DNA from: Pseudodesulfovibrio sp. | Lineage (GTDB): Bacteria > Desulfobacterota > Desulfovibrionia > Desulfovibrionales > Desulfovibrionaceae | DNA length: 6,011 nucleotides | Assembly: GCA_022712815.1 (NCBI GenBank) | Contig: JAFLJW010000138.1 | Span: forward strand, 1-6,011 | Reading direction: 5' to 3' | Part shown: one piece after another, positions 1-4,881 of the stretch | Layout: every line of letters begins with the position of its first letter | How positions within the stretch are numbered: position 1 is the stretch's first letter | The notes under the pieces: generated by a model | Databases searched by the model: none | What the model was told of the DNA's origin: nothing | What the model saw: only the letters and a program-made list of their open reading frames with translations | Translations under genes and position numbers: made by a program

Positions 1-41
1 AGTTCACCTTTGCCAAGGCGGGATTTTCGAAGATGGTGTAA
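1..41 (+). CDS. possible 3' end of a plus-strand gene (partial)
   Basis: Reading from base 3, the frame gives FTFAKAGFSKMV and then a TAA at 39-41. The product cannot be recognised from 12 residues. The support is indirect: the frame is open to the window edge, and a strong terminator hairpin starts 20 nt after the stop, which is where the end of a convergent gene is expected. A stretch this short could be open by chance, so this is a tentative call. Confidence 0.35.
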   Translation, partial: FTFAKAGFSKMV

Positions 42-61
42 ACTCTCTCTTCTCGACGCAA

Positions 62-93
62 AAAGGCCGCCCGGATTCTTCCGGGCGGCCTTT
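62..93. terminator. bidirectional intrinsic terminator
   Basis: A perfect 14-bp stem (62-75 with 80-93) encloses a TTCT loop and is very GC-rich. On the minus strand it is followed by a run of five T (complement of 60-64), so it should end the pyrR-kinase-YkgJ-like operon, whose last stop is 25 nt upstream. On the plus strand only three T follow, so termination of the possible plus-strand gene ending at 41 would be weaker. Confidence 0.85.
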
Positions 94-118
94 CACATTC
101 GTTATATCTTGACTGGAG

Positions 119-736
119 CTACTTGAATCTCGGCGGCCCCAATACAATCATCTCGGCAATGGTATGGTCCACCTTTGGGAACTGCCTTAAATTCTTGCCC
201 ACGAACTGCATCTCCAGCATGACCAGATCCTTGTACATGGGGGTGCGGTCCACTACCGGGACTTGTTTGTCGTCGGCTTCCAAAGTCTCGGTCAGCTCCT
301 GACAGCGGTAGCAGCCGGGGAACTGAACCTGCTGGCCGTTGGGCTTGATCAGCATGTTCGGCACACCGTGCATGCGACAGATCATCAGGCGGTGCTTGTA
401 CAGTCCGCAGATGCCCTGCTTCTGGTCCTCAAGATTGAGCGGACACATGACATGCGGTCTCTCGCCACGGGCCAGAGCCTCCTGCGCCTGATCGACATAC
501 GCCTGCGCCTTGACCGTGATCTCTTCCAGGCGGTCCGCGGGAAGCTCATTCAAGCCCTCCCACAGGTAGGCCCATTCCACGTAGGTATGGTGCTGAAAAA
601 AACTCAGGCAACAGTTGTCATGGCAGCCGTCGCAGGTCATGTCCATGACGTCTGCGGCCTCGCCGTATCGGGCGACCATTTTGTCGTATATGGAGGCCAG
701 CTTGCGATAAGCACCCTTGGGAGTCAGTTTCTTCAT
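119..736 (-). CDS. YkgJ-like CxxCxxxCC metal-cluster protein
   Basis: 205 residues with nine cysteines in the layout of the YkgJ / CxxCxxCC putative zinc- or iron-chelating family (Pfam PF03692). There is an N-terminal C35-x2-C38-x3-C42-C43 cluster, then CPL at 98-100, then C110-GLYKHRLMI-C120-R, which matches the family pattern CP-L...C.IY..RP..CR. A further C142-x2-C145 pair follows. The first spacing is x3 where the classic motif has x2. No signal peptide or membrane segment is visible, so it is probably cytoplasmic. The ATG at 734-736 overlaps the TGA of the upstream kinase by 4 nt (ATGA) and has no Shine-Dalgarno of its own, so translation is probably coupled. It is the last gene of the pyrR operon. 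The family is thought to bind metal; the biochemical role is unknown and nothing here settles it. Confidence 0.85.
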   Translation of the reverse strand: MKKLTPKGAYRKLASIYDKMVARYGEAADVMDMTCDGCHDNCCLSFFQHHTYVEWAYLWEGLNELPADRLEEITVKAQAYVDQAQEALARGERPHVMCPLNLEDQKQGICGLYKHRLMICRMHGVPNMLIKPNGQQVQFPGCYRCQELTETLEADDKQVPVVDRTPMYKDLVMLEMQFVGKNLRQFPKVDHTIAEMIVLGPPRFK

Positions 737-1269
737 GAAATATCTATGCGCTCAAGTATCTGTTTCACACATTCTTCCGGCGTGTTTTTGTCGGTGCTGA
801 CAACAATGTCGGCGGCGGCACGGTACAGTGGCTGCCGTTCGTTGTAAAGATCACGCATGGTCGTGCCGGGCGCGATTGCCAATCCGCGGTTCTCGCCATT
901 ACCCACCCGCTTGATGAACGTGGGCTCATCAATATCCAGCAAAACCACCAGACCGAGCTTCTTGAGTTGCTCCATGGCTGCCTTGCCATAGATGACGCTG
1001 CCACCGGTGGAAATAACCGTACGGGTCAGGTTCAACTTACTGACGAGATGCTCCTCGATATGCAGAAACTCATCAAGCCCGTAGGTGTCCATGATCTGCT
1101 GTAGCGAGATGGAATAGTAGGATTCAAGGTAGCGGTCAGTGTCGAGCTGACCCCATTCCAGTTGCCGGGCCAACAGTTCGCCAAGGGTGGATTTGCCCGC
1201 CCCGGCCATGCCGACCAAAGTGACGCACGGCAACTGAATCTCGTCACGTTCCAAGGGAGTATAGACCAT
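733..1269 (-). CDS. shikimate-kinase-family P-loop kinase
   Basis: 178 residues. Walker A is GMAGAGKST (20-28), followed by the DTD motif (43-45), STGGS (87-91) where true shikimate kinases have a triple glycine, a lid segment (about 124-139) with R128, and ERQPLYRAAADIVV (144-157), which matches the family's R-x-PLY-x-x-x-ADIVV segment with R145. The shikimate-contacting arginine expected just after the conserved Phe (F68) appears to be Leu. The fold and phosphotransfer chemistry are therefore clear, but shikimate as substrate is not. The start was set at the ATG at 1267-1269, seven nt after the pyrR stop, with AGGAG at 1281-1285 inside the pyrR end. The frame stays open upstream, but only as a tryptophan- and serine-rich shadow of pyrR. 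It could be AroK, or a paralogue acting on another small alcohol. Confidence 0.85.
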   Translation of the reverse strand: MVYTPLERDEIQLPCVTLVGMAGAGKSTLGELLARQLEWGQLDTDRYLESYYSISLQQIMDTYGLDEFLHIEEHLVSKLNLTRTVISTGGSVIYGKAAMEQLKKLGLVVLLDIDEPTFIKRVGNGENRGLAIAPGTTMRDLYNERQPLYRAAADIVVSTDKNTPEECVKQILERIDIS

Positions 1270-1276
1270 GGACCGA

Positions 1277-1816
1277 TCAGCTCCTGACCAGAACGGCCCG
1301 GTCCTCGCCGTCACGCTCGGTAACCAGGACATTGACATGCTCATCGCCCACGGTATCCACCCGCTTGCCCACATAATCGGCCTGAATGGGCAGTTCACGA
1401 TGACCACGATCCACCAGCACCAACAGCTCCATACGCTTGGGTCTGCCGTAATCGAGAACCGCCTCAAGTGCGGCCCGGATGGTTCGTCCCGAATAAAGGA
1501 CATCATCCACCAGCACGATGGACTTTGACTCGACATCAAAACCGATCTCGGAACAATTGATGGTGGGCGTGAGTTCCAGATTGGTGGTCCAGTCGTCGCG
1601 GTAAAGATTTATATCGAGCTTGCCCAGCGGGACCTTGCGGCCCAACCGCTCATCGAGCAGTTTTTTCAACCGTTCGGCCAGGTCCGCGCCGCGCCGCTGG
1701 ATACCTATGATGGCGAGATTATCGTCGTCCCCCCTGCGCTCGTATACTTCAAAAGCCAGACGCTCAAGGGTCCTGCTCATTTCCTTCTCATTCAATATGG
1801 TGCCGCATTCTTTCAT
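1277..1816 (-). CDS. pyrR: PyrR bifunctional pyrimidine regulator / uracil phosphoribosyltransferase
   Basis: 179 residues, the usual PyrR length. The N-terminus MKECGTILNEKEMSRTLERL fits the family's start, followed by GIQRRGADLAERL, LDINLYRDDW and the PRPP-binding signature VLVDDVLYSGRT, with PTINCSEIG before it and DRGHRELPIQADYVGK after it. PyrR proteins make UMP from uracil and PRPP, and in many bacteria bind pyr mRNA leaders to control attenuation. The start at 1814-1816 was chosen because it matches the family N-terminus and has GAGG 8 nt upstream; the frame is open to an ATG at 1888, but that adds 24 atypical residues and runs into the promoter. It is the first gene of a three-gene operon. 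No pyr biosynthesis gene or PyrR-binding leader is visible in the window, so regulation of pyr genes is family knowledge only. Confidence 0.93.
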   Translation of the reverse strand: MKECGTILNEKEMSRTLERLAFEVYERRGDDDNLAIIGIQRRGADLAERLKKLLDERLGRKVPLGKLDINLYRDDWTTNLELTPTINCSEIGFDVESKSIVLVDDVLYSGRTIRAALEAVLDYGRPKRMELLVLVDRGHRELPIQADYVGKRVDTVGDEHVNVLVTERDGEDRAVLVRS

Positions 1817-1861
1817 TTTGACAGCCTCGCATGCACTTTTGGCGTTTTTGCAAGTTATGGA

Positions 1862-1888
1862 ATTATCCCATCCCCCAAGAGGGGTCAA
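1862..1888 (-). promoter_or_regulatory. candidate sigma70-type promoter of pyrR
   Basis: On the minus strand TTGACC (1883-1888) and GATAAT (1862-1867) match the -35 and -10 consensus at 5 of 6 each, but the spacer is short, 15 nt. Transcription would start near 1855, leaving a leader of about 40 nt, too short for a typical PyrR attenuator. The spacer contains a small dyad, CCCC-TCTT-GGGG (1873-1884), that could be an operator. Confidence 0.5.
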
Positions 1889-1919
1889 CAGCGGACAGGG
1901 AGAATATGAACTTTTCGAT

Positions 1920-1948
1920 TTGACAAAGAGTACTATTGGTCTTACCTA
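1920..1948 (+). promoter_or_regulatory. candidate promoter of the selenoprotein gene
   Basis: A perfect TTGACA -35 box (1920-1925) is followed after 17 nt by TACCTA (1943-1948), a poor -10 match. The position, 36 nt upstream of the start codon in the divergent gap with pyrR, is right, but the -10 box is weak, so an activator or another sigma factor is possible. Confidence 0.35.
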
Positions 1949-1983
1949 TTCTTTTCCCGACCAATCCATAGGAGGCAACTATA

Positions 1984-2343
1984 ATGTTTGAAGTCACAGA
2001 GGCTGCACAGAAACAGCTTGAAGGATATTTTCAAGAGAAAGACAAATCCCCGGTCCGCATTTACCTTGCGTCCGGCGGCTGAGCAGGTCCGCGCCTGACA
2101 CTGGCTCTGGATGAGCCTAACGACAAAGACGCTACTTTCGAGACCGCAGGTTTCACCTTCCTGATCGACAAGGAACTGCAAACCCAGACCGGCAAAGTGA
2201 AGATAGACATGACCTATTATGGTTTTGTCGTCGAATCCGAGAATCCTGTCGCTGGCAGCGGCAGCGGCGGCAGTTGCAGCTCCGGCAGTTGCAGCACCGA
2301 TAGCGACTCCGGCGGATGCAGCTCCGGCGGATGCTCCTGCTAA
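1984..2343 (+). CDS. HesB/IscA-like selenoprotein (UGA = Sec33)
   Basis: 119 residues when the in-frame TGA at 2080-2082 is read as selenocysteine. The start ATG has AGGAGG (1970-1975) 8 nt upstream. The product is an A-type iron-sulfur carrier-like protein (HesB/IscA fold). Residues RIYLASGG-U33-AGPRL align without gaps to RIHLADGG-C33-SGMRL in the next gene, so Sec replaces the first of the three conserved cluster-binding cysteines. The core (to about residue 90) ends in TGKVKIDMTYYGFVVESEN, and a Gly/Ser-rich tail carries C98, C103, C112, C117 and C119, ending in CSC. Reading frame and homology continue to TAA at 2341-2343, which argues against a pseudogene. HesB-like selenoproteins are an established family (TIGR01911). 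The selA/B/C/D genes needed for decoding lie outside the window. Role inferred: iron-sulfur assembly or a redox/metal variant of it. Confidence 0.9.
2080..2117 (+). promoter_or_regulatory. Sec UGA codon with candidate bacterial SECIS hairpin
   Basis: After the UGA (2080-2082), a perfect 5-bp stem GGCUC (2103-2107) / GAGCC (2113-2117) encloses the loop UGGAU. The loop starts 25 nt after the UGA and has G as its second base. This fits the general description of bacterial SECIS elements: a small apical loop with a G in its first two bases, located roughly 16-37 nt after the UGA. SelB would bind here. The stem below the loop is short and no lower helix is obvious. Confidence 0.7.
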
Positions 2344-2364
2344 GTCCACTACTCAGATCATCTG

Positions 2365-2399
2365 AAAGCGGCGTCTTGAACGAGACGCCGCTTTTTTTT
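2365..2399 (+). terminator. intrinsic terminator of the selenoprotein gene
   Basis: A 10-bp perfect GC-rich stem (2367-2376 with 2383-2392), extendable by two A-T pairs, has a 6-nt loop and is followed by a run of eight T (2392-2399). It lies 22 nt after the stop, so the selenoprotein gene is probably transcribed separately from its paralogue. Confidence 0.93.
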
Positions 2400-2409
2400 G
2401 GCCCATCCC

Positions 2410-2437
2410 TAGACAATCAGCAATTACTGCTTAGATT
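2410..2437 (+). promoter_or_regulatory. candidate promoter of the Cys paralogue
   Basis: TAGACA (2410-2415; 5 of 6 to TTGACA) and TAGATT (2432-2437; 4 of 6 to TATAAT) are spaced 16 nt apart, just after the upstream terminator and 37 nt before the next ATG. A separate promoter is expected here because of that terminator; the boxes themselves are only moderate. Confidence 0.35.
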
Positions 2438-2473
2438 AAATCAATACCACCAAACCGTAATCCTGGAGAAACC

Positions 2474-2800
2474 ATGATCAACATCACCGAATCTGCAAAG
2501 CAGGAACTGACCACATATTTTGAAGGCAAAGACAAAGCACCGCTCCGTATCCATCTGGCCGATGGCGGATGCTCCGGCATGAGGCTGTCCATAGCCCTTG
2601 ACGAACTCCGCGATGGCGACAAATCCTTTGAGAGCGAAGGTTTCACCTTTGTCATCCAGCCTGAACTGGCCGAACAAACCGGCAAAGTGACCATCGACAT
2701 GACTCAATACGGATTTTCCATCGACTCCGAAAACATGGTCGGCAGCGGCGGCGGGTGCAGCTGCGCCTCCAACGGCGGCTGCGGGAGTGGTTGCGGATAA
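2474..2800 (+). CDS. HesB/IscA-like protein, cysteine paralogue
   Basis: 108 residues. It is a gap-free paralogue of the preceding selenoprotein: I count 50 identical positions in the first 87. C33 sits in GGCSGMRL, where the paralogue has Sec. The tail GGGCSCASNGGCGSGCG carries C95 and C97 as a C-x-C pair, then C103 and C107. C33 with C95/C97 resembles the three-cysteine set that A-type carriers use to hold an iron-sulfur cluster. GGAG at 2465-2468 precedes the ATG. The last codons and the TAA lie inside the arm of repeat R1a, so the C-terminal residues may have been set by the repeat. The likely role is an iron-sulfur carrier; the exact partner proteins cannot be seen. Not named iscA because no isc genes accompany it. 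Confidence 0.92.
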   Translation: MINITESAKQELTTYFEGKDKAPLRIHLADGGCSGMRLSIALDELRDGDKSFESEGFTFVIQPELAEQTGKVTIDMTQYGFSIDSENMVGSGGGCSCASNGGCGSGCG

Positions 2801-2912
2801 TGGCTCGATTGCTTCGTTGTGAAGAGGAATCAAAACCCTCACGTAGAAGACTACGCTTCGGTCTTTGATTCCTCTTCACGCCTCGCACTCAAACCATTCT
2901 CCACAACCACTC
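2785..2912 (-). repeat. R1a: long palindromic structured repeat
   Basis: A nearly continuous hairpin of about 128 nt. The outer arms (2785-2812 with 2885-2912) pair well. The inner arm is a perfect 16-bp helix (2819-2834 with 2864-2879). The apex, read on the minus strand, is ACC-GAAG-CGTAG-TCTT-CTACG-TGA-GGG. In minus orientation the imperfect positions include four G-U pairs (for example 2863/2835 and 2804/2893); on the plus strand these are A/C mismatches. One arm covers the last codons and stop of the upstream gene. This is one of four copies of the same family in the window. Function unknown. Confidence 0.85.
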
Positions 2913-2936
2913 GTGAGGAAGTAAGCAAGTAAGAAG

Positions 2937-3052
2937 GGTTGCTTAGGCTGGCTGTCTATTGCAAAAGAATCAAAACCCTCACGTAGAAGACTACGCTTCG
3001 GTCTTTGATTCCTTTTCACGCCTCGCACTCAAACCATTCTCCACAACCACTC
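2937..3052 (-). repeat. R1b: second copy of the R1 repeat
   Basis: Positions 2967-3055 repeat 2827-2915 with one difference in 89 nt, offset by exactly 140; similarity continues weakly to gtaagca at 3061-3067. The single difference (C2874 to T3014) is matched by G2824 to A2964 in the other arm, keeping the stem paired. The left arm (2937-2966) is otherwise diverged from R1a and shorter, keeping only fragments such as GGTTGC, TGGCT and ATTGC. It lies between the paralogue's stop and the terminator at 3080. Confidence 0.8.
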
Positions 3053-3079
3053 GTGGAAGAGTAAGCACAGAATAACCCA

Positions 3080-3110
3080 AAGGCCCGTTATTAGCGGGCC
3101 TTCTCATTTT
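3080..3110 (+). terminator. probable intrinsic terminator after the HesB-like gene and R1 pair
   Basis: An 8-bp stem (3080-3087 with 3095-3102, AAGGCCCG/CGGGCCTT) with a 7-nt loop is followed by an interrupted T-rich stretch ending in four T (3101-3110). If used, transcripts of the upstream gene would carry both R1 copies in a 3' region of about 300 nt. Confidence 0.65.
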
Positions 3111-3170
3111 AACAAGTCTGTTCTGTCCAGCAGTACGCCTTCCTGCCAACCACGACCTGCGCGACTGCGC

Positions 3171-3185
3171 CTACAAAAAGCTTTG
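3171..3185 (+). repeat. 15-mer shared with the R2 leader element, possible remnant
   Basis: CTACAAAAAGCTTTG here is identical to the minus-strand sequence at 5861-5875 within the R2b leader and differs by one base from that at 4578-4592 within R2a. The surrounding bases do not show the R2 hairpins or the CCGCCGGAGG box, so this is at best a decayed fragment. Confidence 0.4.
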
Positions 3186-3194
3186 TAAAAGGAA

Positions 3195-3217
3195 GGGGTT
3201 GGGGTCTGGGGAAGGGG
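3195..3217 (+). other. G-quadruplex-type motif
   Basis: Four runs of exactly four G are separated by TT, TCT and AA. This is a canonical short-loop G4 pattern. It sits on the template strand just beyond the terminator of the minus-strand ligase gene, within a purine-rich stretch (3187-3231). No gene is visible in 3111-3284. Confidence 0.6.
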
Positions 3218-3220
3218 AGG

Positions 3221-3251
3221 AAAAAAAAGGGCGATGCGCTTGGCACCGCCC
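3221..3251 (-). terminator. intrinsic terminator of the PaaK-like gene
   Basis: On the minus strand a 9-bp stem, GGGCGGTGC with GCATCGCCC (3243-3251 with 3229-3237, one G-U pair), a 5-nt loop and a run of eight T (complement of 3221-3228) form a classic Rho-independent terminator 33 nt after the ligase stop. The G-U pair would be an A/C mismatch on the plus strand, so it acts for minus-strand transcripts. A smaller imperfect hairpin (about 3270-3290) overlaps the stop codon. Confidence 0.88.
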
Positions 3252-3284
3252 ACTTAACTAGGACCGCAACCCCGGAGAACCGGG

Positions 3285-4523
3285 TTATTCGTAAGTTCGT
3301 TCGTCTACAAGTTTGGGTGCGCATTGCGGAATGGTGCCGGGTGCAACGATCTCGACAATAGGCTTGAGCTTCATTATCTCCTGAAAATCGACAGCAAACT
3401 GTCCGGTGTCCACTTCTTCGGATGTTTCGAGCAATATAACGAGCAAATCTCGTCCTTCAGGATTCTTGATCCGAATCTGCCAGGAGGTGACCTGCGGGTA
3501 TTTCTGGAGAACATTGCAGGCCTGTGACGGATAAATGAACTGTCCCTTGACCTTGGCGGTATCATCGGCGCGGCCTTTCCAGCCAGTGAGTTTGCGGGCT
3601 GTTCTGCCGCATTCGCACATGGTGGCGTCAATGGCCGACAGATCCCCGGTGGCGAGCCGCACCAACGGGTAATCCTTGAAAAACGGGGTGACGATCACTT
3701 CGCCAGTCTCGCCATCTGGCAATGGCAATCCGGTCGCGGGATCACAAATCTCCACATGACGGAAATTGGACAGGTGCATACCGCCAAGGTGCATGCATTC
3801 ATAGGCAATGCACCCGACATCCGCAGTGCCGTATCCCTGACGCATGGTCAGGCCGAACATGTCCTCGACTTCCTGGCGCAACCCTTCAGGCAGCGGCTCG
3901 GCGGCCACATAAGCCTTCTCAAGCTTGAAATCATTCTGGAGATCATACCCGGCGGCAATGGCCCTGTCGCCGATGACCTTCAGATAGCTTGCCATGCCCA
4001 CGAACCCGTTGACAGGTAATTGCGTCATGAACTCGATCTGCTTTGCCGTATTGCCCGGTCCGGCTGGAATTGTCGCGCAGCCAATGTCCCGGAGCGGCTC
4101 TTCAAACATCAGTCCGGCAGGGGTCATGTGATAGGAAAAAGTCATCTGCACCAGATCATCTGGCCTAAATCCGGCAGCAAAAAAGCCCTCGGACCACGCC
4201 CAGTAGTCAGGCTCGGTCCCTTCAGGGTCAAAAATCGGACCCGGTGACTGGTAAATACGCCCAAGCTGACCCGGCTCGCAGTTCAGGAACCACCCGATTC
4301 CATGCTCCGCCTGCCAAGCAATGATATCCTTCTTGCGCAACGGCGGAATCTTGCTGTAATCAGCAAAACCCTTGAAATCACGGGCATTGGCACCCAGCTC
4401 TTTCAACCGCGTCTGGAACTCGCCAGAAGACTCCTCAGCCTCCAGCAACACTTCCTTCACCGCCTTCCACTTGCGTTTCAGACGCTTCTCACGCGGTTCA
4501 GTCTCATATTCGTGGTAGTACAT
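3285..4523 (-). CDS. PaaK-like (phenylacetate-CoA ligase family) adenylate-forming enzyme
   Basis: 412 residues, about the length of phenylacetate-CoA ligases. Family landmarks in order: PLRKKDII (61-68); AAEPLPEGLRQEVEDMFG (207-224); QGYGTADVG (229-237), equivalent to the YGLSE motif; LATGDLSAID (290-299) with the ribose-binding Asp D293; CECGRTARKLTGWKGRADD (303-321); KVKGQFIYPSQ (324-334); and a C-terminal PKLVDE (403-408) where the catalytic Lys is expected. These enzymes activate an acid with ATP and load it on CoA. Oddly, the Ser/Thr/Gly-rich phosphate loop near residues 92-102 reads QSPGPIFDPEG instead of SSGTTGKP. The start at 4521-4523 has GGAGG (4532-4536) 8 nt upstream, and the N-terminus is sensible there. 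An in-frame ATG at 4625 would only translate the R2 repeat. Next to livF, an aryl or branched-chain acid substrate is plausible but unproven. Confidence 0.85.
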   Translation of the reverse strand: MYYHEYETEPREKRLKRKWKAVKEVLLEAEESSGEFQTRLKELGANARDFKGFADYSKIPPLRKKDIIAWQAEHGIGWFLNCEPGQLGRIYQSPGPIFDPEGTEPDYWAWSEGFFAAGFRPDDLVQMTFSYHMTPAGLMFEEPLRDIGCATIPAGPGNTAKQIEFMTQLPVNGFVGMASYLKVIGDRAIAAGYDLQNDFKLEKAYVAAEPLPEGLRQEVEDMFGLTMRQGYGTADVGCIAYECMHLGGMHLSNFRHVEICDPATGLPLPDGETGEVIVTPFFKDYPLVRLATGDLSAIDATMCECGRTARKLTGWKGRADDTAKVKGQFIYPSQACNVLQKYPQVTSWQIRIKNPEGRDLLVILLETSEEVDTGQFAVDFQEIMKLKPIVEIVAPGTIPQCAPKLVDERTYE

Positions 4524-4530
4524 AGCATTT

Positions 4531-4646
4531 GCCTCCGGCGGCCAGAGAACCTTTTGAAAAAGGTTCTCTGGACTCTCCAAAACTTTTTGTAGCCACACCG
4601 CCTGTAAGTCCATGCGAATACGCATATTAAATTGGCGGCGTGGAGG
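4531..4646 (-). repeat. R2a: structured 5'-leader repeat carrying the ribosome-binding site
   Basis: Read 5' to 3' on the minus strand: stem A, CCACGCCGCC (4634-4643) with GGCGGTGTGG (4593-4602); inside it a small hairpin ATGCG/CGCAT (4612-4616 with 4621-4625); then a linker containing CTACAAAAAG; hairpin B, 14 bp (4542-4555 with 4558-4571); then CCGCCGGAGG (4532-4541), whose GGAGG is the Shine-Dalgarno of the ligase gene. The same layout recurs before livF with paired changes in stem A and hairpin B. No U-run follows hairpin B, so it is not a simple terminator. Confidence 0.8.
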
Positions 4647-4648
4647 CC

Positions 4649-4737
4649 CGAACTAATTCAAAATCACTGCTTCTGTATGATACATTTCAAAAAAGCTCTA
4701 CCAGAACCCACACTTGCCATCAAGGTGATTAGAATAC
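4649..4737. other. short intergenic stretch without recognised features
   Basis: This AT-richer stretch should hold the promoter of the ligase gene if it is transcribed separately from livF. Possible TTGAAA-like and TATCAT-like hexamers occur on the minus strand, but none pair at a proper spacing, so no promoter is called. Confidence 0.4.
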
Positions 4738-4827
4738 TTCGAGAGCCAGGCGCGAAGGGGAACGCAAGACCGAAACGTATTCCTATACGTGATGATTTGC
4801 GTTTTCACCCGCAAGGACGCAATCGGC
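4738..4827 (+). repeat. R1c: degenerate third copy of the R1 repeat
   Basis: Aligned to R1d (4900-4990) it shares TTCGAG, AGGCGCG, the core AAGACCGAA-A-CGTAT-TCCT-ATACG-TGA, the inner helix ACGCAA/TTGCGT (4762-4767 with 4797-4802), CCGCAA and GACGCAATCGG. The apical stem is intact (4776-4780 with 4785-4789). The lower part of the inner arm has two A/C mismatches and the outer arm pairs poorly, so this copy is decaying. Confidence 0.75.
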
Positions 4828-4881
4828 CTCAATTTATCTTCCCTCCAAACATCCTCCCCCCATCCTTTCTTCCACCTCTTC
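4828..4881. other. pyrimidine-rich spacer between R1c and R1d
   Basis: On the plus strand this stretch is almost wholly C and T (for example 4839-4879, with a run of six C). I see no gene, promoter or stem here. Confidence 0.5.

Noticed and set aside
263..847. 194-codon plus-strand frame
   Set aside because: Shadow of the YkgJ-like gene, whose cysteine motifs and operon context are convincing.
1270..1539. N-terminal extension of the shikimate-kinase-like gene into pyrR
   Set aside because: The added residues are a Trp/Ser-rich shadow of the pyrR coding sequence. The ATG at 1269 with AGGAG upstream gives the normal kinase length.
1817..1888. 24-residue extension of PyrR to the ATG at 1888
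   Set aside because: Not similar to the PyrR N-terminus, and it overlaps the promoter candidate. The ATG at 1816 has GAGG at 8 nt.
2080..2082. In-frame TGA as evidence of a pseudogene in the first HesB-like gene
   Set aside because: The frame and homology continue intact to the stop, the TGA falls exactly on the conserved cysteine, a SECIS-like hairpin follows, and selenoprotein members of this family are known.
1942..2349. 135-codon Ala/Gly-rich minus-strand frame
   Set aside because: It is antisense to the selenoprotein gene and its composition is just the complement of the Gly/Ser/Cys tail codons.
2441..2842. 133-codon minus-strand frame
   Set aside because: Shadow of the Cys HesB-like gene, with no domain or ribosome-binding site of its own.
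2827..3055. Direct repeats as a CRISPR array
   Set aside because: Only two units of about 89 nt, each an imperfect palindrome, with no regular spacers.
4542..4571. Hairpin B of R2 as an intrinsic terminator
   Set aside because: No U-run follows it on the minus strand. It is followed at once by CCGCCGGAGG and the start codon, so a leader role fits better.
4524..4625. N-terminal extension of the PaaK-like protein to the ATG at 4625
   Set aside because: These 34 codons are the R2a repeat read as protein. The ATG at 4523 has a good Shine-Dalgarno at proper spacing and gives a typical family length.
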